Positions 41,897 to 50,507 of a stretch of 64,000 nt of DNA are shown here, piece by piece. The stretch spans positions 744,001 through 808,000 of the forward strand of contig JAPPUL010000095.1 of assembly GCA_026874595.1 (NCBI GenBank). Direction: 5' to 3'. How positions within the stretch are numbered: the first letter of the stretch is position 1; every line of letters begins with the position of its first letter. The DNA is from Sipunculus nudus. Lineage: Eukaryota; Annelida; Sipuncula; Golfingiida; Sipunculidae. Position numbers and translations under genes: made by a program. Under the pieces are notes generated by a model. It saw nothing but the letters and a program-made list of their open reading frames with translations, did no database searches and was not told the DNA's origin.

Positions 41897-44455
41897 ATGA
41901 GCAGGATAAAGAAATTCCAGGTAATACCGAGTGTGCCAGATAAACTTAATTCGCTTATGAAGATATCTTATAATATCTGGTGGACCTGGAATCCTCGTGC
42001 AATAGACTTGCTGCGCTCAATGGATTTAAACATATGGGAAAAGCAAGCTCATAATCCGATAGGCTGTCTTGGGGAGGTATCTGCTGAGAGGTATCGTGAA
42101 CTTGAGAATTCAGAGACATTTTGTTCTAACATGGACTTGGTAGAAGTTGAGCTTGATTGGCATTTATACCGAGCAAAATGGTTTGATCAAACACATGGTA
42201 AGAATACAGAAGGACTTACAGTTGCTTACTTTTCAGCAGAATACGGTCTACATGAGTCAATACCCCTGTACTCAGGCGGGCTTGGTATTTTATCAGGCGA
42301 CCATATTAAGTCAGCAGATGAGCTTGGGATACCGCTTGTCGGAGTTGGGCTTGCATACAAACATGGCTATTTCAGTCAACTTTTGAATGCAGATGGATGG
42401 CAGCAGGAGGTATATAATCCGAATGACTTTCATAATATGCCGACTACAGAAGAGAAGATAGATAATAAGAATCTGGTAGTGGAAGTTGAGCTACCGGGTC
42501 GGATAGTCTATGCAAAAGTGTGGAAACTACAAGTTGGTAATATACCGTTATATTTACTTGATACAAATATAGAACTAAATAAATCGCTATCAGACAGACA
42601 CATAACCTCCCAATTATATGGAGGAGACACAAGAACACGAATAGAGCAAGAAATAGTACTTGGAGTTGGAGGCTATAAAACACTTGATCGGCTTGGCATA
42701 CGTGCAACAGCCTATCATATGAATGAGGGTCACTCAGCCTTTTTAATTCTTGAACGTATAAAGAGATTGCGAGAAAAGTATAACCTAACATTTAATGAGG
42801 CCTGCGAAGTGGTAACCTCATCTAGTATATTCACAACCCACACACCGGTTGCAGCAGGACTTGATAAATTTCCTCTTGAGCTAATCGATGAGTACTTTTC
42901 AAACTATTATGAAAAGCTTGGCATTAAGCGGGATGAATTTATTAACTTAGGCCGGGACAAAGAAGATGAGAATAAGTTTGCAATGGCAAATCTTGCAATA
43001 TCGATGTCAAGCCAAATAAACGGAGTTAGTAAACTACATAAGGAAGTATCAAAGAAGATGTGGGCAACTAGATGGAAGGACATACCATTTGATGAGATTC
43101 CGATAATCTCGATAACTAACGGAATACATACGAGGACGTGGTTATCTGACGAGATGACACGGCTATTTGAAAGATATTTAGGGCCATTATGGCTTGAGGA
43201 CCCTGTAAATACAAAGATATGGGAGCGTGTTGATACTATCCCTATGACAGAGTTATGGCGAAGTCAGCTAAGGCTTAAAGAACGCTTAATTGCCTTTGCA
43301 CGGGAGAAACTAAAAGAAGCATTAAAACGAGTTGGAGCACCACAATTCAGCATAACAGAAGCAGATGAAATACTTGATCCTGAGGCACTGACAATATGTT
43401 TTGCACGTCGTTTTGCAACGTATAAAAGAGCGCATTTAATATTTAAAGACGCACAAAGGCTTGCACGCATACTAAACAACAAAGACTATCCTGTACAAAT
43501 AATATTTGCGGGAAAAGCCCATCCGAAAGATAACGAAGGGAAAGAATACATAAAAAAGATTAATCATTACTTACGGGAAGAGCGTTTCAAGAAGAAGATA
43601 GCCTTTATAGAGGATTACGGGATAACGATAGGAAGCTACATGGTGCAAGGGGCTGATATATGGCTTAACAATCCGCGGCGGCCATTAGAAGCGAGCGGGA
43701 CAAGTGGTATGAAGGCGGCAGCTAATGGCGGACTTAATTTAAGCATATTGGATGGGTGGTGGTGCGAGGGATATAATGGAAAGAATGGCTGGGCGATAGG
43801 AGGGGGAGAAGTGTATGACGATTTAGAATACCAAGATACAGTAGAAAGCAATGCCCTTTATGATTTACTTGAAGAAGAGATAATACCCTTATACTACACA
43901 AGGGGGTCTGATGGTTTGCCACGTGGTTGGATCTATAAGATGAAAGAATCAATAAAGACCCTATCACCGATATTCAATTCAAACCGCATGCTAAAAGAAT
44001 ATACAGAAAAGCTTTATATAAATGCGCATAATGGGTATAAGACGTTCACAAAGGACAATTTCAAAGTAGCCAAAGAAACTAGTGCATGGAAAGAGAAGAT
44101 AAAAAAAGAGTGGTCGAATTTAAGCGTTAATGAGGTGGTATTTGAGGATAACAAGCAATTTAAGATGGGAAAAGAGATTCCTGTTAGCGCAAAGATAAAC
44201 TTAGGTAATCTAACACCCGAAGATGTAAAGGTAGAGATATATTATGGAAAGCTAGATAGAGAAGGAAATCTTTCACAGGGGGAAGCTATTAAGATGAGTT
44301 GTGAAGGTGTGAAAAAAGGACAAGAGTATGTATACAGTGGCAATATAGAATGTAAGTACTCAGGAGAAAATGGTTTTTCTATTCGGATATTACCTTACAA
44401 CCGACATACAGAAAATATATTCACACTAGCGCTTATACACTGGGTGAGCTTTTAA
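41897..44455 (+). CDS. glgP: Alpha-glucan phosphorylase (GlgP, DUF3417-containing type)
   Basis: GlgP splits alpha-1,4-glucans with phosphate to give glucose-1-phosphate. The 852-residue protein has the N-terminal domain of the archaeal/Thermotoga-type enzymes (ISYNIWWTWNPRAIDLLRSM), then YFSAEYGLHESIPLYSGGLG (with GLGILSGDHIKSAD), YHMNEGHSAFLILERI, TTHTPVAAGLDKFP and FARRFATYKRAHLIF. The pyridoxal phosphate Lys lies in EASGTSGMKAAANGGLNLSI and is followed by DGWWCEGYNG. Length and order are normal. It lies 11 bp after pntB; linking stored-glucan use and NADPH supply is plausible but inferential. Confidence 0.96.
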   Translation: MSRIKKFQVIPSVPDKLNSLMKISYNIWWTWNPRAIDLLRSMDLNIWEKQAHNPIGCLGEVSAERYRELENSETFCSNMDLVEVELDWHLYRAKWFDQTHGKNTEGLTVAYFSAEYGLHESIPLYSGGLGILSGDHIKSADELGIPLVGVGLAYKHGYFSQLLNADGWQQEVYNPNDFHNMPTTEEKIDNKNLVVEVELPGRIVYAKVWKLQVGNIPLYLLDTNIELNKSLSDRHITSQLYGGDTRTRIEQEIVLGVGGYKTLDRLGIRATAYHMNEGHSAFLILERIKRLREKYNLTFNEACEVVTSSSIFTTHTPVAAGLDKFPLELIDEYFSNYYEKLGIKRDEFINLGRDKEDENKFAMANLAISMSSQINGVSKLHKEVSKKMWATRWKDIPFDEIPIISITNGIHTRTWLSDEMTRLFERYLGPLWLEDPVNTKIWERVDTIPMTELWRSQLRLKERLIAFAREKLKEALKRVGAPQFSITEADEILDPEALTICFARRFATYKRAHLIFKDAQRLARILNNKDYPVQIIFAGKAHPKDNEGKEYIKKINHYLREERFKKKIAFIEDYGITIGSYMVQGADIWLNNPRRPLEASGTSGMKAAANGGLNLSILDGWWCEGYNGKNGWAIGGGEVYDDLEYQDTVESNALYDLLEEEIIPLYYTRGSDGLPRGWIYKMKESIKTLSPIFNSNRMLKEYTEKLYINAHNGYKTFTKDNFKVAKETSAWKEKIKKEWSNLSVNEVVFEDNKQFKMGKEIPVSAKINLGNLTPEDVKVEIYYGKLDREGNLSQGEAIKMSCEGVKKGQEYVYSGNIECKYSGENGFSIRILPYNRHTENIFTLALIHWVSF

Positions 44456-44508
44456 TTAGAAAGACTTAATATAAGGCTATATAAAAACCATCTTGTAGCT
44501 AATAACAA

Positions 44509-46176
44509 ATGAAGATATCAAATTTGCTGTCTGAGTATGAATATTTAGCTCAACAATGGCGTTCGTTTGGAAGCTATACTAAACAAAGCTATACACTAAG
44601 ATTAAAACAGCTTACAATAAAATATAAATACAATAGAAATTATAAAGTAGAGTTTAACGACAAAATAAACTATGTATCTAAAGACCAGATATCTATTCTA
44701 AGATGCATTTTAACAGGCAAAATACACTCTCTACCAAAAGATCAAATAGAAGAGCTTATATTAGACTTTAGTATAGATGAAAGGCTTTACAAAATCAATT
44801 TAACTCTTGGAAAAACAACAAGCTGTATAATATCCGATGCAGCACAAAATGAAACCTCAAAAGCTAAAACATTAAAAGAAATCAAAGTGGCGCTAAATAG
44901 ATTCTTTGAAAAGGAACTACATATCCCATATTTAAAGCGGACAAACATTAAAAAGGGTCAAAAAACATCAAATCCTATAACCTTTGCAACATATTTTAAC
45001 TTCTGTATACTAAATCCTGAAACGACTTATCACAAAGTCTTTCTATCGATGCAAAGCAATCTTTGGCGAAAACGTGTTTTACAAATTCTACTTGGCCTTC
45101 ACGGAATCCCCATAATAACATTTTTTACTGAAGAGCTTACCCTAAACAATTATAACCAAAAGCTTATAAAGAAAATAAAACAAACCCTAGAACTTGAAAT
45201 AAAAAAGACAGAGGATAAAAGTAATTGGCAGAAGACCCTACTAAAGCTATTTGAGCAAGAGAATAGTCTTAAAAAAGAAAAGCAAAATATTGAGGATATG
45301 TATTCCGTAAGAAAAACAAAAGACTTTAAATCAGAAAAAGAAAAAACCTTAAATAACAATATAAATAAAGTCCAAGAAAGATTACAAAATTATAAGACTA
45401 AAGAACTTCTAATTCTTAATAATATCAAGGTACACGGGGCATCGTTTAGCAAGAGGAGATTAAGAACACCGTATAACAGCCGTAGTCAGCATACATTTTC
45501 TATTCCTGAGTCTTTAAATGAAACTAACAAAGAAAAAATAAATACCTTAATTGGTGAATATTATCTTAATCTAAGTCATATAGAAATCACCGAGCAGGAC
45601 CTAAAGGGTCTTAAAAATGAATTAGATAAAGAACTTGCAGATATAAAATTAAATGAAGCTATGAATAGTAGTACAATTGATGCTGAAATTCATGATATAG
45701 AGATGAAAATAAATAATATAATTGCAAAAGAGGATATTAGCCTGGACAAAGAAGTTAGGGAAAACCAGCTATTGTTACGCGATCTAAATGCTGAAAAAAG
45801 CCTTATAGAAAAGATATTAACATCCTTGCGGATAAAATACAAAGATATACATACAAGTATACTAAAAGAATTTCTTGAATCTTTGACAAGCGACTTAGCA
45901 AAAGATTTGCCGACTCTTCGCACTGTCACTCTAAATAGAGACTACACATTAAATCTAATCACCAAAGAAACTAAATTACATCTACGTGCCCTAAAAGATA
46001 ATGCTAAACTAAATTTTACTAAAAGTTTTTATAAAACACTAATAAACTTTAGTTCTAATAAAGGAACGCATCCCAAAATACTCTTAATTGAACAAGGCAA
46101 ATTTTTGGGAAAAGACTATTTAAAGAATTACACTAATACTCAAATATTTACTGCAACTGACTCTGTCAAGGAATAA
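44509..46176 (+). CDS. Unknown coiled-coil protein resembling a degenerate SMC/Rad50-like ATPase
   Basis: 555 residues, no signal or membrane helix. The N terminus has the layout of Rad50/RecN-type heads: a strand YKVEFNDKINYVSKDQISIL where the P-loop should be, then LRCILTGKI, LILDFSIDERLYKINLTLGK and later FATYFNFCILNPET followed by WRKRVLQILLGLHGI, as in SMC-like proteins (fCfl...; r...lLG). The middle (about 220-450) is rich in Lys/Glu coiled coil. The C terminus ends THPKILLIEQGKFLGKDYLK then TQIFTATDS, like a Walker B/D-loop and H-loop. No GxxGxGKS/T motif is visible, so ATP binding may be lost. I found no direct family match; the SMC-like call is a pattern inference. It follows glgP by 53 bp. 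Confidence 0.45.
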   Translation: MKISNLLSEYEYLAQQWRSFGSYTKQSYTLRLKQLTIKYKYNRNYKVEFNDKINYVSKDQISILRCILTGKIHSLPKDQIEELILDFSIDERLYKINLTLGKTTSCIISDAAQNETSKAKTLKEIKVALNRFFEKELHIPYLKRTNIKKGQKTSNPITFATYFNFCILNPETTYHKVFLSMQSNLWRKRVLQILLGLHGIPIITFFTEELTLNNYNQKLIKKIKQTLELEIKKTEDKSNWQKTLLKLFEQENSLKKEKQNIEDMYSVRKTKDFKSEKEKTLNNNINKVQERLQNYKTKELLILNNIKVHGASFSKRRLRTPYNSRSQHTFSIPESLNETNKEKINTLIGEYYLNLSHIEITEQDLKGLKNELDKELADIKLNEAMNSSTIDAEIHDIEMKINNIIAKEDISLDKEVRENQLLLRDLNAEKSLIEKILTSLRIKYKDIHTSILKEFLESLTSDLAKDLPTLRTVTLNRDYTLNLITKETKLHLRALKDNAKLNFTKSFYKTLINFSSNKGTHPKILLIEQGKFLGKDYLKNYTNTQIFTATDSVKE

Positions 46177-46219
46177 AATATGGCAAAAAAAGTGAACTTA
46201 TATAAATTGGTTCATACTA

Positions 46220-46603
46220 CTATTGGTTTGGGCCAAGCATTACACAAACATCATGCACAAAGTCAATATCATTGTCCTTACAATAATTAATTGCCTCCTG
46301 CGACGATGCCCCCGGCTGCATCCATACTCTCTTAAGACCAAGCTCTTTACACTGCATAACCACCTTCTCTGTAACAGACGGCGGTACCACGATATCGACT
46401 ACATCCACTTTGCACGGCAAATCGCTCAAAGTTTTATATACTTTATCTCCATCCAGTTCCTTTATTGCTGGATGTATTGCATACACTTCCTTACCAAGAC
46501 CCTTTAAGTGTTTATATATCTTATAGCCAAACTTATCTTCTCGATTAGTAGCTCCTACAACCGCGAATACTTCCTCTGCCAAAAAATCTTCTAACTTGTT
46601 CAT
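46220..46603 (-). CDS. CoA-binding Rossmann-fold protein (YccU-like)
   Basis: A small CoA_binding-domain protein of 127 residues from the ATG at 46603, which has a strong AGGAGGG site 7 bases upstream; the frame is also open to an ATG at 46624, but the ribosome-binding site then lies inside it. The sequence FAVVGATNREDKFGYKIYKH is the dinucleotide/CoA-binding opening, followed by VYAIHPAIKELDGDKVYKTL, VDIVVPPSVTEKVV and RVWMQPGASSQEAINYC, all typical of the family. Molecular role is not established; similar domains bind CoA in acyl-CoA synthetases. It stands alone on the minus strand. Confidence 0.88.
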   Translation of the reverse strand: MNKLEDFLAEEVFAVVGATNREDKFGYKIYKHLKGLGKEVYAIHPAIKELDGDKVYKTLSDLPCKVDVVDIVVPPSVTEKVVMQCKELGLKRVWMQPGASSQEAINYCKDNDIDFVHDVCVMLGPNQ

Positions 46604-46785
46604 AATTAACCCTCCTCTTGTCATTCATCTCTTTTTCATATCTCATAGCCTTTCCCATAGTTTTACTAAAAATCTTATTCTATAATCTTTATATAATCTA
46701 ATCTTGTGTCTCTTTTGACTCCACAAGACAATCACAACTTTTAAGCAATAACAATATGGGTTACTATAATTTATATGATTCTTTA

Positions 46786-47103
46786 TTAATTGCTTGACAA
46801 CTTTTTGACCAGCACTTCCTCTCCCTGCACCCCTACCATCTGTTCTACCACTTCTCCCGATTTAAATAGTATTAAGGTTGGTATTGACATTATTCTATAT
46901 TTTTGCGCTATGCCTGTATTCTCATCCGTGTTTAGTTTAACTATTTTTGCTTTGTCTCCTATCTTGTTTGCCACAGTCTCAAGCACCGGCGCTTGCATTC
47001 GGCAGGGCATACACCATGGTGCCCAAAAATCTACCAGAACAGGAACTCCTGAATCTAATACTTCTTGCTGAAAATTACTATCTGTTACTTCCTTTACTCC
47101 CAT
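46786..47103 (-). CDS. trxA: Thioredoxin
   Basis: A 105-residue thioredoxin with the usual layout: VTDSNFQQEVLDSGVPVLVD, FWAPWCMPCRMQAPVLE, IVKLNTDENTGIAQKYRIMS with the cis-Pro SIPTLILFKSGEVV. The active site reads WCMPC instead of WCGPC, a known variant that should alter redox potential. It reduces cytoplasmic disulfides with thioredoxin reductase, whose gene is not in the window. The ATG has a GGAGG site upstream (cctcc in plus-strand orientation). Flanking gaps are about 115-180 bp, so it is likely monocistronic. Confidence 0.94.
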   Translation of the reverse strand: MGVKEVTDSNFQQEVLDSGVPVLVDFWAPWCMPCRMQAPVLETVANKIGDKAKIVKLNTDENTGIAQKYRIMSIPTLILFKSGEVVEQMVGVQGEEVLVKKLSSN

Positions 47104-47218
47104 ATCTCTCTTTCCCTCCTATATCAATATTTTGTAACTAGTTTAGACTTTCTTTACTTTTTTTATATACAAAGCTAATCAAAACTACTCCTTTGTCAAG
47201 CAATTTAGATATCAGGAT

Positions 47219-48202
47219 TTAACCATGTGGATGATAGCATCTATACCGCTCCTTTAACTTCTCTTTTGTTATATGTGTATACTTTTCTGTTGACGACAAC
47301 GACTTATGCCCCAAAAGCTCCTGCACTACCCTAAGATCTGCTCCCCTGCCAAGTATATGACTTGCATAACTATGTCTTAGCGCATGCGGATATAAGTTTT
47401 TTCCTATCTTTTGTTTATTACCTAAATCTTTTAATAGCCGCCAAATGTAATGTGCACTAACCTTTTTGCCATTGGACTTTATAAAAAAATAAGCGCTTTT
47501 AGCATCTTTAGCATCAGCAGCAAATACTTTATTACTCGAATACACCTTTGTACGGCGTTTTTCTGCATAGCTTTTTAATAACTCTACCGTCTGCTCTCCT
47601 ATGAATATTACCCGCTCGTGCCCTCCCTTACCCCTTAGCATTACCTCTCCTCGCTCATAGCTAAATCCTTCTGTCTCAAGATTTACTAGCTCTGATACCC
47701 GCATCCCGCTTACATACAATAATTCAATTATTGTACGCTCCAAAAGCCCTTTATAACTTCTCACATCAAGCCCGCTCAATAGCTCCTTCACTTCCTTTTC
47801 ATACAAAAATACCGGAAGCTTCTTTCTAAGTTTTGGGCCCTTTATCATTACTAACGGATCCCTTCTTAATATCCCCTCTCGTTCAAGATGTTTTATAAAC
47901 CCTTTTACGCTTGAGAGCTTTCGTCTTATTGTACTATTGCTATATCTTTTTATCTCAGACAGGTAAAGTATATACTCGCGTATATCATCTCGACTTATAC
48001 TTTTTAGCTCTACTTCTCCTGCCCTTAAATAGTTTATGAAATCTCTTAGATCTATTTTATAGTTTCTTAATGTGTTTTTTGAACTGCCTCTACCATAAAG
48101 ACCCTGCATGTATAAATAAAGAGCCTCCTTATATCCATCCTCTAAATTAGATGCCTGCCCTGCTTCGTTTACAATTCCATTTGTTCGTTTGTCAAAATCC
48201 AT
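47219..48202 (-). CDS. xerC: XerC/XerD-type tyrosine recombinase
   Basis: A 327-residue recombinase that resolves chromosome dimers at dif. The N-terminal SAM-like domain has ALYLYMQGLYGRGSSKNTLR and DIREYILYLSE. The catalytic domain has the first Arg in LLYVSGMRVSELVNL, LRGKGGHERVI, the HxxR motif in LYPHALRHSYASHILGRGAD, and the His and Tyr in LGHKSLSSTEKYTHI. It is directly downstream of topA, as in the standard dprA-topA-xerC block, so it is the housekeeping Xer and not a phage integrase. Whether it is the C or D paralogue is inferred from this context. Confidence 0.9.
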   Translation of the reverse strand: MDFDKRTNGIVNEAGQASNLEDGYKEALYLYMQGLYGRGSSKNTLRNYKIDLRDFINYLRAGEVELKSISRDDIREYILYLSEIKRYSNSTIRRKLSSVKGFIKHLEREGILRRDPLVMIKGPKLRKKLPVFLYEKEVKELLSGLDVRSYKGLLERTIIELLYVSGMRVSELVNLETEGFSYERGEVMLRGKGGHERVIFIGEQTVELLKSYAEKRRTKVYSSNKVFAADAKDAKSAYFFIKSNGKKVSAHYIWRLLKDLGNKQKIGKNLYPHALRHSYASHILGRGADLRVVQELLGHKSLSSTEKYTHITKEKLKERYRCYHPHG

Positions 48203-48221
48203 TTTTCTTATACAAAACCCT

Positions 48222-50363
48222 TCAGACTGCCTCCTTTACCATCACGCAATTTGTATTCTTACACTCCAACGCCTTCTTCCCACCTGCCCCTCCACCCTTG
48301 CCCTCACCCTTGCCGCCTCCCTTGCCGCCTCCCTTGCCGCCTTTGCCCTGCACTTTGTAAAATAATACCTTCCCGCACCTGCCACACCTCTCATCAACTT
48401 CCGGACTGGTCCATGATACAAACTTACATTCCGGATAACTGCTACATCCATAAAACGTCTTCTTCTTTACCTTCTTCTCAACCACCTTACCATCCTCACA
48501 AAGCGGACACTCACATATCGGCACCGATTTCGCATTCCTACATTCAGGAAAACCCGTGCATGCAAGAAAATATCCATACCGGCCAAGCTTCTTTACCATA
48601 GCTCGCCCGCACTTTTCACACAATTCATCCGTCTTTTCATCAAATACGTTCTTCATACTTTGCATATTCGCTTTCGCCTCCTGCACGCTCGGCAAAAACT
48701 CTTTATAGTAAAATTGCTGCAAAACCTCAACCCAACTCTTTGCCGATTCTTCTATCTTATCTAAATCCTCTTCTATATTTGCCGTGAACTTTATATTCGT
48801 TATCTTAGGAAAATGTTTTGATATTAACTCATTTGTTAACTTGCCAAGCTCTGTTGGGACTAATTGTCTTTGCTTTTTTGATACATAATATCTTTTTACA
48901 AGCGTTTGCAAGGTTGGCGCATACGTGCTCGGACGCCCAACCCCTGATTCCTCAAGCGTACTTACCATGCTCGCTTCTGAATAGCGCGACGGTGGCTCTG
49001 TGTAGTGTTTACTTGGGATAAGTTCTTTAAGTTTTATCTTTTCTCCTTCCTTCAATTTCGGTACTACCACCTTATTAGCCTCACTTGCTCCTATGCCGTA
49101 TACCAAAAGAAAGCCTTTAAATATTAGCTTTGTGCTTACCATTCGGAATATACTCTTTTCTCCACTAAGTTCTATTGTTATTTGTTTATAACGTGCTTTG
49201 CTCATCTGTGATGACACAAAGGCATTCCATATTAAACTATATAGCTTTAATTGTTCTTTTGTTAGATACTTTGATATCGATTCTGGTGTGCGGGATACTG
49301 ATGTTGGCCTTATCGCCTCGTGCGCATCTTGCACTCCTTTCTTCTTGTTTATATAAATATTTGCTTTCTCCGGTAGATACTCTTTTCCGTAAGTTTCCTT
49401 TATAAAATCCCTTGCCTCTCCTATTGCTACATTTGATACTCGTGTTGAATCTGTTCTTATGTAGGTTACAAGCCCTACTGTCTCTTTTGATAAATCTACT
49501 CCCTCATAAAGACTTTGTGCTATTTGCATCGTCCTTGATGGCGCAAATCCTAGCTTTATCGACCCTTCTTGTTGCATTCGGCTAGTTGTATATGGGGCAT
49601 ACGCTCCTCTTTGTCTTACCTTCTCTTCTATCTTGCTTACTTTATGTTCTTCTTTCTTTATCTTCAACACCACCGCATTCGTCTCCTTCTCACTCCCAAG
49701 CTCTACTTTTTTCCCTGCGTACTTTACAAGTTGAGCCTCAAATTCTTTGCCCCCTGATTTAAAAAGTCCCTTTATCTTCCAATATTCTTTCTTTTCAAAC
49801 TTTTCTATCTCCTCCTCTCGATCGCATAACAATTTCAACGACGCCGACTGCACTCGCCCTGCCGACAAACCTTTCTTCAGCTTCTCCCACAAAAGTGGAC
49901 TTAAATTGTACCCTACAAGCCTATCTAAGACTCGTCTTGCTTTTTGCGCATTGACTTTATTTAAATCTATTTCTCTTGGCTCAACTACTGCCTTCGTTAT
50001 CGCTTGCTTTGTTATTTCATTAAATAATATCCGCTTTATCAAAAGTTTTGGGTGCTTCTCCCATATCGTATTTTGGATATTCCACGCTATGGCTTCCCCT
50101 TCTCGATCATTATCTGAGGCTATTAATACTTCTTTCGACTTAATTGCTTCCTTCTTCAAATTCTCAAGTATTTTGCCCCGTCCGCGTACCGTTATATAAT
50201 CTGGTTCGAAATTATTTTCTATATCTATTGCAAGCCGGCTTTTTGGTAAGTCCACCAAGTGCCCCATTGACGACAATACTCGATACCTCCTGCCCAAATA
50301 CTTATTGATTGTTTTTGCCTTGGCGTTTGACTCAACTATTACAAGTGTTTTCTCCTGTCCCAT
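48222..50363 (-). CDS. topA: DNA topoisomerase I
   Basis: Type IA topoisomerase that relaxes negative supercoils. The 713-residue protein has the TOPRIM domain (LVIVESNAKAKTINKYLG, the acidic triad in SDNDREGEAIAWN), the SAGRVQSASLKLLCDRE segment, and the catalytic Tyr in LVTYIRTDSTRVS. Three zinc-type modules follow: CEKCGRAM...CTGFPEC, CECPLCEDG...CSSYPEC and CGRCGKVL...CKNTNC. The last is split by a Gly/Lys-rich insert (KGGKGGGKGGGKGEGK), coded by 12-bp repeats at 48281-48352. The motif SDNDRE replaces the usual TDPDRE but keeps the acidic residues. xerC lies 19 bp downstream and dprA upstream. Confidence 0.96.
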   Translation of the reverse strand: MGQEKTLVIVESNAKAKTINKYLGRRYRVLSSMGHLVDLPKSRLAIDIENNFEPDYITVRGRGKILENLKKEAIKSKEVLIASDNDREGEAIAWNIQNTIWEKHPKLLIKRILFNEITKQAITKAVVEPREIDLNKVNAQKARRVLDRLVGYNLSPLLWEKLKKGLSAGRVQSASLKLLCDREEEIEKFEKKEYWKIKGLFKSGGKEFEAQLVKYAGKKVELGSEKETNAVVLKIKKEEHKVSKIEEKVRQRGAYAPYTTSRMQQEGSIKLGFAPSRTMQIAQSLYEGVDLSKETVGLVTYIRTDSTRVSNVAIGEARDFIKETYGKEYLPEKANIYINKKKGVQDAHEAIRPTSVSRTPESISKYLTKEQLKLYSLIWNAFVSSQMSKARYKQITIELSGEKSIFRMVSTKLIFKGFLLVYGIGASEANKVVVPKLKEGEKIKLKELIPSKHYTEPPSRYSEASMVSTLEESGVGRPSTYAPTLQTLVKRYYVSKKQRQLVPTELGKLTNELISKHFPKITNIKFTANIEEDLDKIEESAKSWVEVLQQFYYKEFLPSVQEAKANMQSMKNVFDEKTDELCEKCGRAMVKKLGRYGYFLACTGFPECRNAKSVPICECPLCEDGKVVEKKVKKKTFYGCSSYPECKFVSWTSPEVDERCGRCGKVLFYKVQGKGGKGGGKGGGKGEGKGGGAGGKKALECKNTNCVMVKEAV
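48281..48352 (-). repeat. 12-bp in-frame repeats in topA (GGGK)
   Basis: Repeated ccttgccgcctc units on the plus strand (minus-strand coding), several exact in a row, that encode Gly-Gly-Gly-Lys inside the last zinc module of topoisomerase I. Confidence 0.88.
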
Positions 50364-50507
50364 TGCTCTTTTTTACCCCAATTCCTTCTTTAGTATATCC
50401 TTCCCTATTAATATCTATTTTTTCTGTTTGTAATATAATAACTTTCACCAAGTTCTTAATAATATTTATAAGTCTTTTAATTTAATTAGTACTATTTTTT
50501 TACTAAG

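Noticed and set aside
47180-47217. TTGACA on the minus strand as a promoter for trxA
   Set aside because: No -10 hexamer at 16-18 bp; the nearest TATATA is 24 bp away.
47219-48202. Phage or integron integrase
   Set aside because: It is in the standard dprA-topA-xerC block, with no att-like repeats or mobile genes nearby.
48151-48360. Plus-strand ORF over the end of topA and the start of xerC
   Set aside because: It is the antisense of the Gly/Lys repeat (Pro-rich product) and overlaps two clear genes.
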